A stretch of 53,352 nt of DNA from Pedobacter sp. ok626 (GCF_900100435.1 NZ_FNEX01000030.1:1-53352), one strand, 5' to 3'; positions 28,451-37,891 are shown, counted from the stretch's first letter. The notes: generated by a model not told the origin, from the sequence alone. A program made the numbers and translations.

Positions 28451-31018
28451 TTAATTAAATCCTCCAAGCTGTTGGGCAATACTAAAGTGGAACTGTCCTT
28501 TATTGGCATCAGGTGATCCAGGAATATTATCAAATCCATAACCCCAATCGATACCTAACAATCCAAATATCGGTAAAAATATTTTTGCACCAAAACCTGC
28601 CGAGCGTCTAACATTAAACGGATTAAAGTCAGCAAACTTATTCCAGGTGTTACCACCTTCAGCAAAAGCTACTAAAAACGCCGTAGCCTGTTGACTTGCA
28701 ATTACAGGGTATCTTAGCTCCATTACGTATTTTGTGAAGATTGGGCTACCTGATTGTTGGGCAATATTAGGGTTCGATCCTACTGGTATTACCGAGTTAT
28801 TGGCATATCCACGCATAGCGATCAATTCTGATCCTTGCAAGAAGTCGAAACCTTGCATACCGTCTCCACCCAGTTTAAATCTTTCGAAAGCAGACTGACC
28901 AACTGCACTGTTATATGAACCAAGGAAACCAAACTGAGCTTGTGCCTTAACTACAAACTTACCCGCTAATCTTTGGAACCATTGCGATTCAAATTTCCAC
29001 TTGTGGTACTCTGTGAATTTATAACGTTGCTTATCTGATGCAGTAGCATAGTTCACATTATTCAACAATGAATAAGGTGGCGTTGCCTGAACTGTAAATT
29101 TAAAGTAAGATCCACTTTGAGGGAAAATTGGGGAATCTCTTGAATCCCTGCTTAGTTCCTGTGTTAAGTTGAAGTTATATGAAGTCCCTGTGCTAAATAA
29201 AAATCCACCATAGTTGTTCAATATGTATTGTTGTGCGTTGATAGCGTGAGTTAACTGGAAGTAGTTATCAGGGAAGTTTAATCTTCTTCCTAAACTTACA
29301 GTAACACCATTTAAACGGATTTTCGAATACTGACTGCTCGAAGGATCAATTGTACCATAATAACTTCGTCCACCATTAGACTGTAATGAAGTAAAAGCAC
29401 TCACTCCAAAACTGATTGGTTTTTTACCACCTAACCATGGCTCAGAGAAAGAGAAGCTATACGACTGGTAAAACTTACCATTTGTTTGTCCACGTAAACT
29501 TAACTTCTGTCCGTCTCCTTTTGGTAAAGGTTTATAAGCACTTAAGTTAAACAGGTTCCTTAATGAGAAGTTGTTAAATGTTAAACCCAATGTACCGATG
29601 ATATTACCACCACCAAAACCACCTGAAAGTTCAATCTGATCTGAAGGCTTCTCTTCAACATGATACTCAATGTCGACTGTTCCATCAGCAGGATTCGGCT
29701 TAGGGATTGGGTTTGTTTTTGACTCATCAAAGTTCCCCAATTGACCGATCTCACGAACACTTCGAATCAATAGATCTTTTGAGAATTTCTCTCCCGGTTT
29801 AGTACGGATATCACGTAAAACAACACGGTCGTTGGTGATGGTATTTCCAACTACAGTAATTCTGTTATTGGTATACTGAGGTCCTTCATAAATCCTCATT
29901 TCCATTTCAACGGTATCACCATAGATCTTCGTTTGAACTGGCTCAACGTTAAAAGTCAAATAACCATCATTCAGGTAGATACTAGATACGTCATCACCGT
30001 TAGCACTTCCTCTTAATTTCTTCTCTAATTTTTCTTCACTAAACACCTCACCTTTTTCGATGCCTAATGCTCTTTGTAAATAATCAGTTGTGTATTTTGC
30101 ATTACCTACCCAGGTAATGTTACCGAAATAATATTTAGGGCCTTCAAATATGTCGATGTCGATATTTACTGCCTTCGGACTGTACTGATAAACACTGTCT
30201 CTTAAAATCACAGCATCACGGTAACCTTTATCATGCATTTTAGCAATCAATTTTACCTTATCCTCATCATATTTCTCTTTATTGAATTTTCCTGAACCGA
30301 ACACTTTATAAAATGCCTGTTGCTTGGTCTTCTTTAGGTACTTGCGCAACTTAGCAGATGAAAAGTCTTTATTTCCAGTAAAGTTGATCTGATGAACTTT
30401 AACTTTTCTGCCTTTATCAACTTTTACCATTAACACAACGCTATTCTCCTGACTAGGATCTGGTTTAGTTGAATATTCCACATTGGTGAAGAAGTATCCT
30501 TTGCCCAATAAAAACTTTTTAATGGTAGCAGTGGTACTGCTGTATAAGTTATCATTGATAATTGCCTTACCTGCTTTTTCACCTAGCTTTTCAAGAATAT
30601 CTGTTTTTTGCGATTTGCTAACCCCTGTAAATTCGAAAGAACCTAAACGCGGACGTTCAACCACTTCAATATCGAAATACACGGTATCTTCAACGAGCTT
30701 GACGATGTCTAACTGCACATCATCAAATAAGCCCTGAGCCCAAAGATTTTTGATTGCATTTGCTGTTGCCTCACCCGGAAGCACAACTTTCTCTCCTTTA
30801 ATAAGTTTTGAAAGTGTAATGATTACATCTTTATCCAGGTATTTGGTACCTGTTAAAGTCGTACCGCCAATGATATACTCTTTAGGATTGAAATAATCCA
30901 GTTCTAATCCTTTAACTTTTAAAGAAGGTGCTGCAGGATTGGACTGAGGACGGGTAATCTGTGCCATTGTTGGTAAACCAATCAACAACAATAATATAAG
31001 TTGGTATATTCTTTTCAT
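28451..31018 (-). CDS. bamA: Outer membrane protein assembly factor BamA
   Basis: 855 residues. Signal peptide MKRIYQLILLLLIGLPTMAQ, then about five POTRA repeats (about 50-450; for example VVERPRLGSFEFTGVS, KVHQINFTGNKDFS, YFGNITWVGN and NRITVVGNT) and a C-terminal 16-strand barrel (about 470-855) with the family stretches GGFGGGNIIGTLGLTFNNFS and FLQGSELIAMRGY. BamA folds and inserts outer-membrane barrel proteins and is essential. Length is typical for Bacteroidota. It sits 63 bases downstream of uppS and upstream of the ompH chaperones that feed it. Confidence 0.97.
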   Translation of the reverse strand: MKRIYQLILLLLIGLPTMAQITRPQSNPAAPSLKVKGLELDYFNPKEYIIGGTTLTGTKYLDKDVIITLSKLIKGEKVVLPGEATANAIKNLWAQGLFDDVQLDIVKLVEDTVYFDIEVVERPRLGSFEFTGVSKSQKTDILEKLGEKAGKAIINDNLYSSTTATIKKFLLGKGYFFTNVEYSTKPDPSQENSVVLMVKVDKGRKVKVHQINFTGNKDFSSAKLRKYLKKTKQQAFYKVFGSGKFNKEKYDEDKVKLIAKMHDKGYRDAVILRDSVYQYSPKAVNIDIDIFEGPKYYFGNITWVGNAKYTTDYLQRALGIEKGEVFSEEKLEKKLRGSANGDDVSSIYLNDGYLTFNVEPVQTKIYGDTVEMEMRIYEGPQYTNNRITVVGNTITNDRVVLRDIRTKPGEKFSKDLLIRSVREIGQLGNFDESKTNPIPKPNPADGTVDIEYHVEEKPSDQIELSGGFGGGNIIGTLGLTFNNFSLRNLFNLSAYKPLPKGDGQKLSLRGQTNGKFYQSYSFSFSEPWLGGKKPISFGVSAFTSLQSNGGRSYYGTIDPSSSQYSKIRLNGVTVSLGRRLNFPDNYFQLTHAINAQQYILNNYGGFLFSTGTSYNFNLTQELSRDSRDSPIFPQSGSYFKFTVQATPPYSLLNNVNYATASDKQRYKFTEYHKWKFESQWFQRLAGKFVVKAQAQFGFLGSYNSAVGQSAFERFKLGGDGMQGFDFLQGSELIAMRGYANNSVIPVGSNPNIAQQSGSPIFTKYVMELRYPVIASQQATAFLVAFAEGGNTWNKFADFNPFNVRRSAGFGAKIFLPIFGLLGIDWGYGFDNIPGSPDANKGQFHFSIAQQLGGFN

Positions 31019-31081
31019 TTACAATCTAAAAATCGATGCTAAGTTAATTTAAACACATGTTAAAAAGTGTTAAAAGTAAAA

Positions 31082-31822
31082 TTAGTTAAGTTGTTCACTA
31101 ATTTTACCGAAGCGGCGTTCGCGCTTTTGGTAGTCTACAATAGCCTCAAAAAGGTCTTCCTGTCTAAAGTCAGGCCACAGCTTATCTGTAAAATATAACT
31201 CTGTGTAGGCCATTTGCCACAGCAGAAAATTACTAACCCTGTGTTCACCACTGGTTCTGATCATCAATTCCGGATCGGGCATATTTATGGTGGTCAACTG
31301 AGCTGAAAACCGCTCTTCATTAATATCTTCAATATTTAATTCCTGGTCTTTTACCAGTTTGGCCAGTTTCTTTGCAGCTTCGATAATTTCCCATTTAGCG
31401 CTATAGCTCAAAGCTAAAGTTAAGGTACAGCGGGTATTATTTGCGGTCTTATCCATCGCACTTTTCAAATCATCAATACACTTTTGAGGAAGCGAACTGA
31501 TATCTCCTATGGCATTAAGTCTGATGTTATTTTTGGTAAGGGTTTCAGTTTCCTGATTGATAGTAGAAATCAGCAACTCCATTAAAGCATTTACTTCTTC
31601 GATTGGTCTGTTCCAATTTTCAGTCGAAAAAGCGTAAACAGTTAGGTATTTGATACCTATATCCACGCAGCCTTCTACGATATCTTTTACTGACAGTACA
31701 CCACTTTCATGACCAAAAGCCCTGAATTTACCTTGATTTTTAGCCCATCTACCATTACCATCCATAATGACGGCGATGTGTTCTGGTAAGCGATTGATAT
31801 CTATTTGTTCTTTAAATCCCAT
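31082..31822 (-). CDS. uppS: Isoprenyl transferase (undecaprenyl diphosphate synthase)
   Basis: The 246-residue cis-prenyltransferase has HIAVIMDGNGRWAKNQG with catalytic Asp21, the following FGHESGV, and YAFSTENWNRP. It ends with the family motifs DPELMIRTSGEHRVSNFLLWQMAYTEL (split here as DPELMIRTSGE and NFLLWQMAYTEL) and WPDF. It condenses isopentenyl diphosphate units into the C55 lipid carrier for cell-wall and O-antigen units. Length is normal. It follows a DUF6089 gene by 19 bases and precedes bamA, the usual Bacteroidota order. Confidence 0.97.
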   Translation of the reverse strand: MGFKEQIDINRLPEHIAVIMDGNGRWAKNQGKFRAFGHESGVLSVKDIVEGCVDIGIKYLTVYAFSTENWNRPIEEVNALMELLISTINQETETLTKNNIRLNAIGDISSLPQKCIDDLKSAMDKTANNTRCTLTLALSYSAKWEIIEAAKKLAKLVKDQELNIEDINEERFSAQLTTINMPDPELMIRTSGEHRVSNFLLWQMAYTELYFTDKLWPDFRQEDLFEAIVDYQKRERRFGKISEQLN

Positions 31823-31841
31823 TTATTATCCGCAAATATGC

Positions 31842-32639
31842 TTAAAATGTATAACATTTTTGGGACACAAAGGTATAAGATATGCCAATACCTACAAACA
31901 TATATGTATCTCTTTTTCTAAAATCGCCTCTCTGTACACCTGGATCACCATATTGAGTAATAGAAGGATCCGAAAGAAACTTACGATCAGCGAAATAGGC
32001 ATCATTTTGCCAAACATTTGGATTCGGGTATTTGCCACTTACATCATCCAAATAATCGGTGTAAGCTGTTCGGTATCCGATCTGCGAAAATAGCCCCCAA
32101 CGTTCTTTTAAATGCACTTTAAAACCAATTCCATAGGGTATGCTCAACGCATAAGATCGGTAAGCTTCATTTTGCCCTTCGGTTTGGTAATATTTTAACT
32201 TGTATTCGTTATCGTTATAAACTGCTTTTGGATTGTAAAAGACGCCACCTATACCTGTAAAAATATATGGAGTGAATCTTTTGGTCCCACCGCCGGCAAA
32301 ATAATTCAGGAAGTTAAAATCAACTTGCAGGCTAAATTCATTTAAAGCCGTCTGGAAATTTAGGTTTCGATCTCTAAACTGTTTATTTTCTGAATCGGCA
32401 TCATTCCCTCTAATTTTACCATAGGTATAATAAAGACCAACACCCCAATATGGATCAAGGTTAATTTTGGCGTATCCTCCTACTGAGATGCCAGAAATTT
32501 TTAAAGGTTGATTTTGATTTAGATCGCCCATATAGCCGGCTCCTCCCCCACCTATTCCTAATTCAAAAGTTTGGGCATGGACGCCTAATATTCCGAGAAA
32601 AAAGGGAAAAAAATATACAAGTGGCCGGATATATTGCAT
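31842..32639 (-). CDS. DUF6089 family outer-membrane beta-barrel protein
   Basis: 265 residues with a signal peptide (ending GVHAQ, about residue 23) and then alternating hydrophobic strands: TFELGIGGGGAGYMGDL, ISVGGYAKINLDPYWGVGLYYTYG and FTPYIFTGIGGVFYNP. The pattern of an eight-stranded small barrel fits DUF6089, which is regularly encoded between nadK and uppS in this phylum. Its function is not established. It starts one base after the nadK stop, so the two are translationally linked. Confidence 0.85.
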   Translation of the reverse strand: MQYIRPLVYFFPFFLGILGVHAQTFELGIGGGGAGYMGDLNQNQPLKISGISVGGYAKINLDPYWGVGLYYTYGKIRGNDADSENKQFRDRNLNFQTALNEFSLQVDFNFLNYFAGGGTKRFTPYIFTGIGGVFYNPKAVYNDNEYKLKYYQTEGQNEAYRSYALSIPYGIGFKVHLKERWGLFSQIGYRTAYTDYLDDVSGKYPNPNVWQNDAYFADRKFLSDPSITQYGDPGVQRGDFRKRDTYMFVGIGISYTFVSQKCYTF

Positions 32640-32640
32640 A

Positions 32641-33522
32641 CTAATAATTGCGGGTATCTATGCCCCATAGGAGCTTATTTCTTAACGTTGTCAGATAGCT
32701 TTCATTGTTCAACCTGATCAAATTTACATGAAATTTCGCCTTATTGAGGGTTAACTTTACCGACCGGTCTACCGTTTCCGTTCTCGAATCACATGACACC
32801 AGGAATTTAGCACTTCTGGCTTCTACCTCAAAAGTTAAAGAAACATCATCAGGAACAATTACTGGCCTCACATTGAGGTTATGCGGAGCTATTGGTGTAA
32901 TTACAAAGTTTTGTGAACTGGGATAAATGATCGGTCCACCACAACTTAAGGAATAAGCTGTAGAGCCTGTTGGCGTGGCGATAATTAAACCATCAGCCCA
33001 ATAGGAGTTTACAAATTCATTATTCATATACGCATGAATAATCATCATCGCCGAATTGTCTCTGCGGTGAATGGTGATGTCATTCAGTGCAAAATTCTCT
33101 TCTCCAAAAAGGTTATAGGTAGATGCTAAACTAAGCAGGGTACGTTTATCCAGAGAAAATTCTTTATTCTTTAAAGCTTCTATAGCTATCTTGATTTCAT
33201 CTTTGTTGATGCTGGCCAGGAAACCCAGCCGGCCAAAGTTAATTCCTATCACCGGTATTCCCGAATCGCGGACTAAAGATAGCGTATCCAGCAAGGTGCC
33301 ATCACCCCCTAAGCTCACCAATACATCTGTGTGCCCAACAAGTTCGTTATGTTGTGTAAAGGCCGTTATATGCGTTGGTAGTTTGATTTTATCCTTTATA
33401 AAATCAAGGTATTTTTTATAGACAAGAATAGGCGTTTTATATTGATCAAGAACATTAAAAACTTCCTGAACATAAGGTAAAACACTATTATTGAATTCCC
33501 TACCGTAAATTGCAATCTTCAT
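32641..33522 (-). CDS. nadK: NAD kinase
   Basis: 293 residues with the NAD kinase signatures: LGGDGTLLDTL (catalytic Asp74), INFGRLGFLA (about 94-103) and ATPTGSTAYSLSCGGP (about 182-197). It phosphorylates NAD to NADP in the cytoplasm. Size is typical. It lies 39 bases downstream of a CBS-domain gene and one base before the DUF6089 gene, in the run of minus-strand genes that leads into the bamA group. Confidence 0.97.
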   Translation of the reverse strand: MKIAIYGREFNNSVLPYVQEVFNVLDQYKTPILVYKKYLDFIKDKIKLPTHITAFTQHNELVGHTDVLVSLGGDGTLLDTLSLVRDSGIPVIGINFGRLGFLASINKDEIKIAIEALKNKEFSLDKRTLLSLASTYNLFGEENFALNDITIHRRDNSAMMIIHAYMNNEFVNSYWADGLIIATPTGSTAYSLSCGGPIIYPSSQNFVITPIAPHNLNVRPVIVPDDVSLTFEVEARSAKFLVSCDSRTETVDRSVKLTLNKAKFHVNLIRLNNESYLTTLRNKLLWGIDTRNY

Positions 33523-33561
33523 TTAGCGTCGATTTTCGTGGTCTTTATTTTTAAACGGCAG

Positions 33562-34224
33562 TTATACGTTCAGATAATTCATAAACGAATTAAACCTGTC
33601 TTCCGTTCCATCATCCGCCTTGGTGTTATTAAACACTGCTTTTACCTGGTAGTTATACCTTTCGAAAGAAGCAATAATACCAGACAATTCCGTTTTATTA
33701 ATTTTCAATGTTACCTCTAGCTTGGTAGAGTCAGGAAAAGACTGCACATAGGAAGATAGAATTTGTGCATTGTCAGCCTCCACAATCTGAGCCATATGGG
33801 CTAGGGAGTTATTTCTATTGCTAATTTCCAATACGATAATTCCACCTGCATCCTTTACGGCAAAAATATCGGCGACATAGCCTAAAAGACTATTAACAGC
33901 AACCAATCCAAGGTAATTTTTCTTATAATCCAGCACTGGGACTGCTGAAAGGTTGAGTTGGGTGAGCAACCTAATGATATCATAAATGTGTGCATCTTCA
34001 TACACAAATGGATTTAAAAGGGATAAGGAAAGACTACCGATAGGCGAATCTACATCCTTAACCTCGATCAATTCATCTTCTGCCAACAAACCCAGAAATT
34101 GGGATTCATTTACGATTGGCATATGAGAAAGTTTGAACTCAGTCATCCGCTCCAAAGCTTTCTGAACAGTGTCAGATGTTTTTAGAGGGGGGATTGAATA
34201 AGATATGAGTTCAGATGCCAACAT
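33562..34224 (-). CDS. CBS-domain protein with C-terminal ACT-like domain
   Basis: 220 residues. Two CBS repeats (about 5-58, with LSHMPIVNESQFLGLLAEDEL; about 75-125, with LSAVPVLDYKKNYLGLVAV) bind adenine nucleotides in the family. The remainder (about 130-205; GIIVLEISNRNNSLAHMAQIV) has the layout of an ACT domain, a small-ligand-sensing fold. Such a protein is usually a regulatory module, but its partner is not known. It starts directly at the stop of the hydrolase gene (TAAATG), so the two are coupled, and it is followed by nadK. Confidence 0.82.
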   Translation of the reverse strand: MLASELISYSIPPLKTSDTVQKALERMTEFKLSHMPIVNESQFLGLLAEDELIEVKDVDSPIGSLSLSLLNPFVYEDAHIYDIIRLLTQLNLSAVPVLDYKKNYLGLVAVNSLLGYVADIFAVKDAGGIIVLEISNRNNSLAHMAQIVEADNAQILSSYVQSFPDSTKLEVTLKINKTELSGIIASFERYNYQVKAVFNNTKADDGTEDRFNSFMNYLNV

Positions 34225-34989
34225 TTATTTAAGTAATATTCTGTTTAAAAATTTGCTCAAGTATTCGTTGAAAACTTCAGGACGTTCCATCATTGGAGCG
34301 TGTCCACATTTATCAACCCAGTTCAATTCCGAATTTGGCAAGAGTTCATGAAACTCTTCTGCTACCTCCGGTGGTGTTACTTTATCTTGTTGGCCCCAGA
34401 TCAAAGAAACAGGGATAGTAATTCTGGAAAGGTCTTTAGACATATTGTGTCTAATTGCAGACTTTGCCAACGCAAGGATACGAATTACCCTTGAACGATC
34501 ATTTACGGTTTTATATACCTCATCCACCAATTCTTTGGTAGCTGTAGCGGGATCATAAAATGTAAATGCTACTTTCTCCCGAATGTAATCATAACTCTCT
34601 CTCTTTGGAAAAGAACCGCCAAAAGCATTTTCATATAAACCCGAGCTACCTGTAAGCACAAGTGCCTTTACACTTTCCTGATGCGCCAGGGTAAATATAA
34701 GTCCAACATGACCACCCAATGAGTTGCCGATTAAAACAACCTGGTTAGTCTTTTTATGTTTCAAAAATTTATTAACGTATTTAGATAAGGTTCTTACACC
34801 AAGCGTTAAAATAGGAAGTTCATAAATTGGTAAAATCGGCACCAGGATATGATAATTGTCCTTAAAATGATCAATTACGGGCTCCCAATTGCTCAATTCG
34901 CCCATTAATCCATGAAGTAATACCAGGGCTTCACCTTTTCCGGCTTCTATATATTTAAACCCACCTTCGTCTATTACTTCGTATTTCAT
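34225..34989 (-). CDS. Alpha/beta hydrolase
   Basis: 254 residues with a full alpha/beta-hydrolase triad: Ser90 in the nucleophile elbow LIGNSLGGH, Asp202 in IWGQQDKVTPP and His230 in KCGHAPMMERP. The oxyanion-hole motif is LLHGLMG (about 24-30). The family hydrolyses esters, amides, epoxides or C-C bonds; the substrate cannot be told. It is intracellular (no signal peptide). It is coupled to the CBS gene. Confidence 0.9.
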   Translation of the reverse strand: MKYEVIDEGGFKYIEAGKGEALVLLHGLMGELSNWEPVIDHFKDNYHILVPILPIYELPILTLGVRTLSKYVNKFLKHKKTNQVVLIGNSLGGHVGLIFTLAHQESVKALVLTGSSGLYENAFGGSFPKRESYDYIREKVAFTFYDPATATKELVDEVYKTVNDRSRVIRILALAKSAIRHNMSKDLSRITIPVSLIWGQQDKVTPPEVAEEFHELLPNSELNWVDKCGHAPMMERPEVFNEYLSKFLNRILLK

Positions 34990-35014
34990 ATATAATTTGT
35001 GTAATGTATTATTG

Positions 35015-35070
35015 CTACTAAGTTAGTAGAGTAAAATTAATTTAATGTAATTTAATATATTAATTTAATG
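35015..35070. repeat. Small palindrome and direct repeat upstream of the hydrolase gene
   Basis: CTACTAA-G-TTAGTAG (35015-35029) is a perfect 15-base palindrome. Just beyond, the 12-mer ATTAATTTAATG occurs at 35036-35047 and again at 35059-35070, 23 bases apart. The region is upstream of the alpha/beta hydrolase (starts 34989) and could hold its regulatory site or just be AT-rich chance. Confidence 0.35.
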
Positions 35071-35104
35071 AAAAAAAAGCAATTCATTTAATTTGCAGCA
35101 TAAT

Positions 35105-35551
35105 TTATGCCAATTGCTTTTTCACAAGTTCTGCGATGAGTTTACCATCAGCCTTGCCTGCCAGTTCTTTATTCGCTAATCCGATCACTTTGCCCATATC
35201 TTTAATAGAAACAGCTCCAGCATCTTTAATGAGTTTTGCAATAATCTGTTCCACTTCTGCCTCATCTAATTGCTTTGGCATAAAGCCACTGATTACGGCT
35301 ATTTCTTCTTCTTCAACGATACTTAAATCTTCGCGGCCCTGTTGCTTATAAATGTCAGCAGATTCCTTTCTTTGTTTAACCAGCTTTTGTAAAAGTTTAA
35401 TTTCAGTCTCTTCTGTAATTTCCTCAGCGGTTCCTTTTTCGGTTTTCGCCAATAACAAAGCTGCTTTTATCGCTCTTAAACCTCTTAACCTTGCTTGGTC
35501 TTTAGCCAACATGGCTTGTTTTATTTCCTGATCTATTGTATTTGATATCAT
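35105..35551 (-). CDS. GatB/YqeY domain protein
   Basis: 148 residues, all helical and highly charged, matching free-standing YqeY proteins: start IDQEIKQAMLAKDQARLRGLRAIKAA and the middle EISAVISGFMPKQL-like stretch (here EEEIAVISGFMPKQLDEAEV), end MGKVIGLANKELAGKADG. YqeY is related to the tail of GatB, and may bind tRNA or an amidotransferase, but its role is not settled. It follows the SDR gene by 11 bases. Confidence 0.9.
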   Translation of the reverse strand: MISNTIDQEIKQAMLAKDQARLRGLRAIKAALLLAKTEKGTAEEITEETEIKLLQKLVKQRKESADIYKQQGREDLSIVEEEEIAVISGFMPKQLDEAEVEQIIAKLIKDAGAVSIKDMGKVIGLANKELAGKADGKLIAELVKKQLA

Positions 35552-35562
35552 TGTGTTTTCGT

Positions 35563-36318
35563 TTATTTCCTATCTATTATTGTACCTGTTGCTTGTGCGG
35601 TTGGCATAATCAACATTTCATTGATATTTACATGGGCTGGCCTGCTCACTACAAACCATATGGCTTCGGCTATATCATCCGCGATCAATGGCTCTAGTCC
35701 ATCATACACTTTTTTGGCTCTACCTTCATCTCCTTTAAAACGCACTTTAGAAAATTCCGTTTCGACCATTCCAGGATGTATTGCGGTTACTTTTATTCCA
35801 TGGGTTAGCAAATCTATTCGCATACTTTTACTTAAAGCATCAACCGCATGTTTTGTAGCACAGTACACATTGCCATTGGGATAAACTTCCTTTCCGGCGA
35901 TGGAACCTATATTGATAATGTGTCCACTTTTTTCGTTAACCATCCAGTTGGATACAATTTTAGTGGAATACAGTAAACCTTTTATATTGGTATCAATCAT
36001 CGTATCCCAATCTGTGATGCTCCCTTTATGGATAGGATCTAAACCTTGACTGAGGCCAGCATTATTGATCAGTACGTTTACTTTTTTCCATTGTGCAGGC
36101 AAAGTTTCTAAATGATAAGACAGGTTTTCGAAATCCCTGATGTCTGCTACAATCCTTTTTACTTCTACCGCATACTTATCTTCGAGATGCTTTCCTATCT
36201 CTGCCAATAGTTCCTCTCTTCTGGCGACCAATATTAAGTTATACCCCTGAGCTGCTAGTAAATGTGCACATGCTGCTCCTATACCCGATGTTGCTCCTGT
36301 AATTAATGCCGTTTTCAT
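35563..36318 (-). CDS. Short-chain dehydrogenase/reductase (SDR)
   Basis: 251 residues with the classical SDR set: TGATSGIGAA (7-16, NAD(P) binding), NNAG (85-88), and the catalytic Ser139, Tyr152 and Lys156 (YCATK). The family member resembles YdfG-type oxidoreductases that act on 3-hydroxy acids and similar compounds. The substrate is uncertain. A -7 box TAGCTTTG (minus, plus 36377-36384) sits about 60 bases upstream and may be its promoter. Confidence 0.92.
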   Translation of the reverse strand: MKTALITGATSGIGAACAHLLAAQGYNLILVARREELLAEIGKHLEDKYAVEVKRIVADIRDFENLSYHLETLPAQWKKVNVLINNAGLSQGLDPIHKGSITDWDTMIDTNIKGLLYSTKIVSNWMVNEKSGHIINIGSIAGKEVYPNGNVYCATKHAVDALSKSMRIDLLTHGIKVTAIHPGMVETEFSKVRFKGDEGRAKKVYDGLEPLIADDIAEAIWFVVSRPAHVNINEMLIMPTAQATGTIIDRK

Positions 36319-36376
36319 GTCAATAAGTTTTTTTATTATGGATCGCTTATAAACTCAGATAGGTTTCACCCCTGGG

Positions 36377-36384
36377 CAAAGCTA
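36377..36384 (-). promoter_or_regulatory. Candidate -7 element of the SDR-yqeY pair
   Basis: TAGCTTTG on the minus strand fits TAnnTTTG, 58 bases ahead of the ATG at 36318. No TTG at the -33 distance was found. Confidence 0.35.
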
Positions 36385-36426
36385 TAAATTTTTTATTAGG
36401 ATAGGGCGGGTTTTTGGTATTGTAGG

Positions 36427-37161
36427 CTACTCAAAAAATAAACTGAAAGTAACATGACGTAACATTAACTTATCTATAGGTGCCGAATACGGACTTGGAT
36501 CATTTTTCAAAACATTATTAAAGGAATACGACAGCTTTACTTCAGGTGACATCTTAAAATATTCAAAATACAAGTCAAATCCAAAGCCGGCTTCATAAGA
36601 CAAAAAGTTCGTTACATTTTTTAAGAACTTTTCCATGGGCGGGTTTGGCGCATCATTGGTCCTTTTTTTAGAGGCAATGTCCATCGAATACTTTGCTCCT
36701 CCGATCACATAAGCTCTGAAATTATTCCTCCTATCGGATTTTAATTTAATTCCTAATGGAAAGTCAATCATAGTAGCTTGTACCTTTCGTTCTATTGGCG
36801 CGGCTTCTTCGATAAAATCATAATAGGCCAGACGATCGTTAAAAACCAATGTTGGTGTAAGCCTTAGATCTGCATTTTCGCCCAGGCGCTTGTTCACCAC
36901 AAATCCAATTCCGAAACCTGGAGATGATACTGAAGAGATAGACCTTAAGGTTCTCGGTACCGGCACCCCATCTTCAGGATTAATGAAGGGTTGTTGCCAG
37001 GTGTCCTTTTTTAAGATCTTAAATTCGGAAGACATATATTGAAAGGTGAAACCAAAGTGCAGATTATCATCATCTACCCCGCCGCCCCAATTCTGAGCAT
37101 TGGCTGTATTTACAGCCAGGCAGCACAAAAGCAGCAGAAATGATCTAGTTTTATTTAACAC
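36427..37161 (-). CDS. PorT-like outer-membrane beta-barrel protein
   Basis: No ATG precedes the signal peptide. The best start is the GTG at 37161 (244 residues); a GTG at 37176 would add five. Both overlap the end of menG, by 11 or 26 bases. The signal peptide is LNKTRSFLLLLCCLAVNTANAQ in the shorter form (22 residues), followed by a small barrel with aromatic-ended strands (FGFTFQYMSSEFKIL, FGIGFVVNKRLGENADLRLTPTL). This plan and the place next to menG match the PorT family; PorT helps secretion or maturation of T9SS cargo in Porphyromonas. The T9SS role is inferred from family and from a T9SS-type cargo tail at 45533. Confidence 0.75.
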   Translation of the reverse strand: MLNKTRSFLLLLCCLAVNTANAQNWGGGVDDDNLHFGFTFQYMSSEFKILKKDTWQQPFINPEDGVPVPRTLRSISSVSSPGFGIGFVVNKRLGENADLRLTPTLVFNDRLAYYDFIEEAAPIERKVQATMIDFPLGIKLKSDRRNNFRAYVIGGAKYSMDIASKKRTNDAPNPPMEKFLKNVTNFLSYEAGFGFDLYFEYFKMSPEVKLSYSFNNVLKNDPSPYSAPIDKLMLRHVTFSLFFE

Positions 37162-37882
37162 CTGTATATATAGCACTTATTCCAAAAGTCAACCGAATAT
37201 CTTTACTCTTTTTAAAACCTACCTTATCCATTAGTTTGATAAAATCTTCCCCATCTGGAAATGCGGCAACTGATTCTGGCAAATAAGTATAAGCCCGACT
37301 ATCTTTAGAAAAAACCTTGCCAAAAAAAGGAAGCACCTGCTGTGAATAGAAATTATAGCCTTGCCTGATTGGAAATGCCCTAGGTTTAGAAAACTCCAGA
37401 ATTACGATCTTTCCTTCCGGTTTTAATACTCTATACATATCGGCAAGTCCCTTCTCCAGATTTTGATAATTCCTTACCCCAAAAGCTACAGTTATGGCAT
37501 CAAAATGATTATCCGGGAAGTGTAATCCTTCTGAATCGCCCATTTGAACTGAAAAAATATGCTGAAGATTCCGCTCAGCGATTTTTTTTCTTGCTACATC
37601 TAACATTCCTTCAGATATATCTACGCCTATTATTTTTTCCGGTTTAAGAATGTTAATGGCTTCAAAGGCAAAATCACCTGTTCCAGTAGCCACATCCAAC
37701 ATAACCCTTGGTTTTATGGCTTTAAGTTCCTTAATCGCCTTTTTTCTCCATAAAATATCAATCCCTAGCGAAAGAAAATGATTTAAAAAATCATAAGTTC
37801 CTGATATATTATTAAACATTGTGGCTACCTGTTCCTTCTTTGTAGCCTCTTGAGATTGGTATGGTGTAATGTTTTCGTTCAT
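37151..37882 (-). CDS. menG: Demethylmenaquinone methyltransferase (UbiE/MenG)
   Basis: The ATG at 37882 gives 243 residues (MNENITPYQ); a TTG further upstream lies inside the predicted promoter. The SAM-binding motif is MLDVATGTGDFAFEA. Family signatures: VATMFNNISGTYDFLNHFLS near the start and EFSKPRAFPIRQGYNFYSQQVLPF (two blocks, EFSKPRAFP and YNFYSQQVLPFFG) further on. It carries out the last methylation of menaquinone at the membrane. It overlaps the PorT-like gene and diverges from engB. Confidence 0.95.
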   Translation of the reverse strand: MNENITPYQSQEATKKEQVATMFNNISGTYDFLNHFLSLGIDILWRKKAIKELKAIKPRVMLDVATGTGDFAFEAINILKPEKIIGVDISEGMLDVARKKIAERNLQHIFSVQMGDSEGLHFPDNHFDAITVAFGVRNYQNLEKGLADMYRVLKPEGKIVILEFSKPRAFPIRQGYNFYSQQVLPFFGKVFSKDSRAYTYLPESVAAFPDGEDFIKLMDKVGFKKSKDIRLTFGISAIYTGVK

Positions 37883-37891
37883 GGTAAGCAG

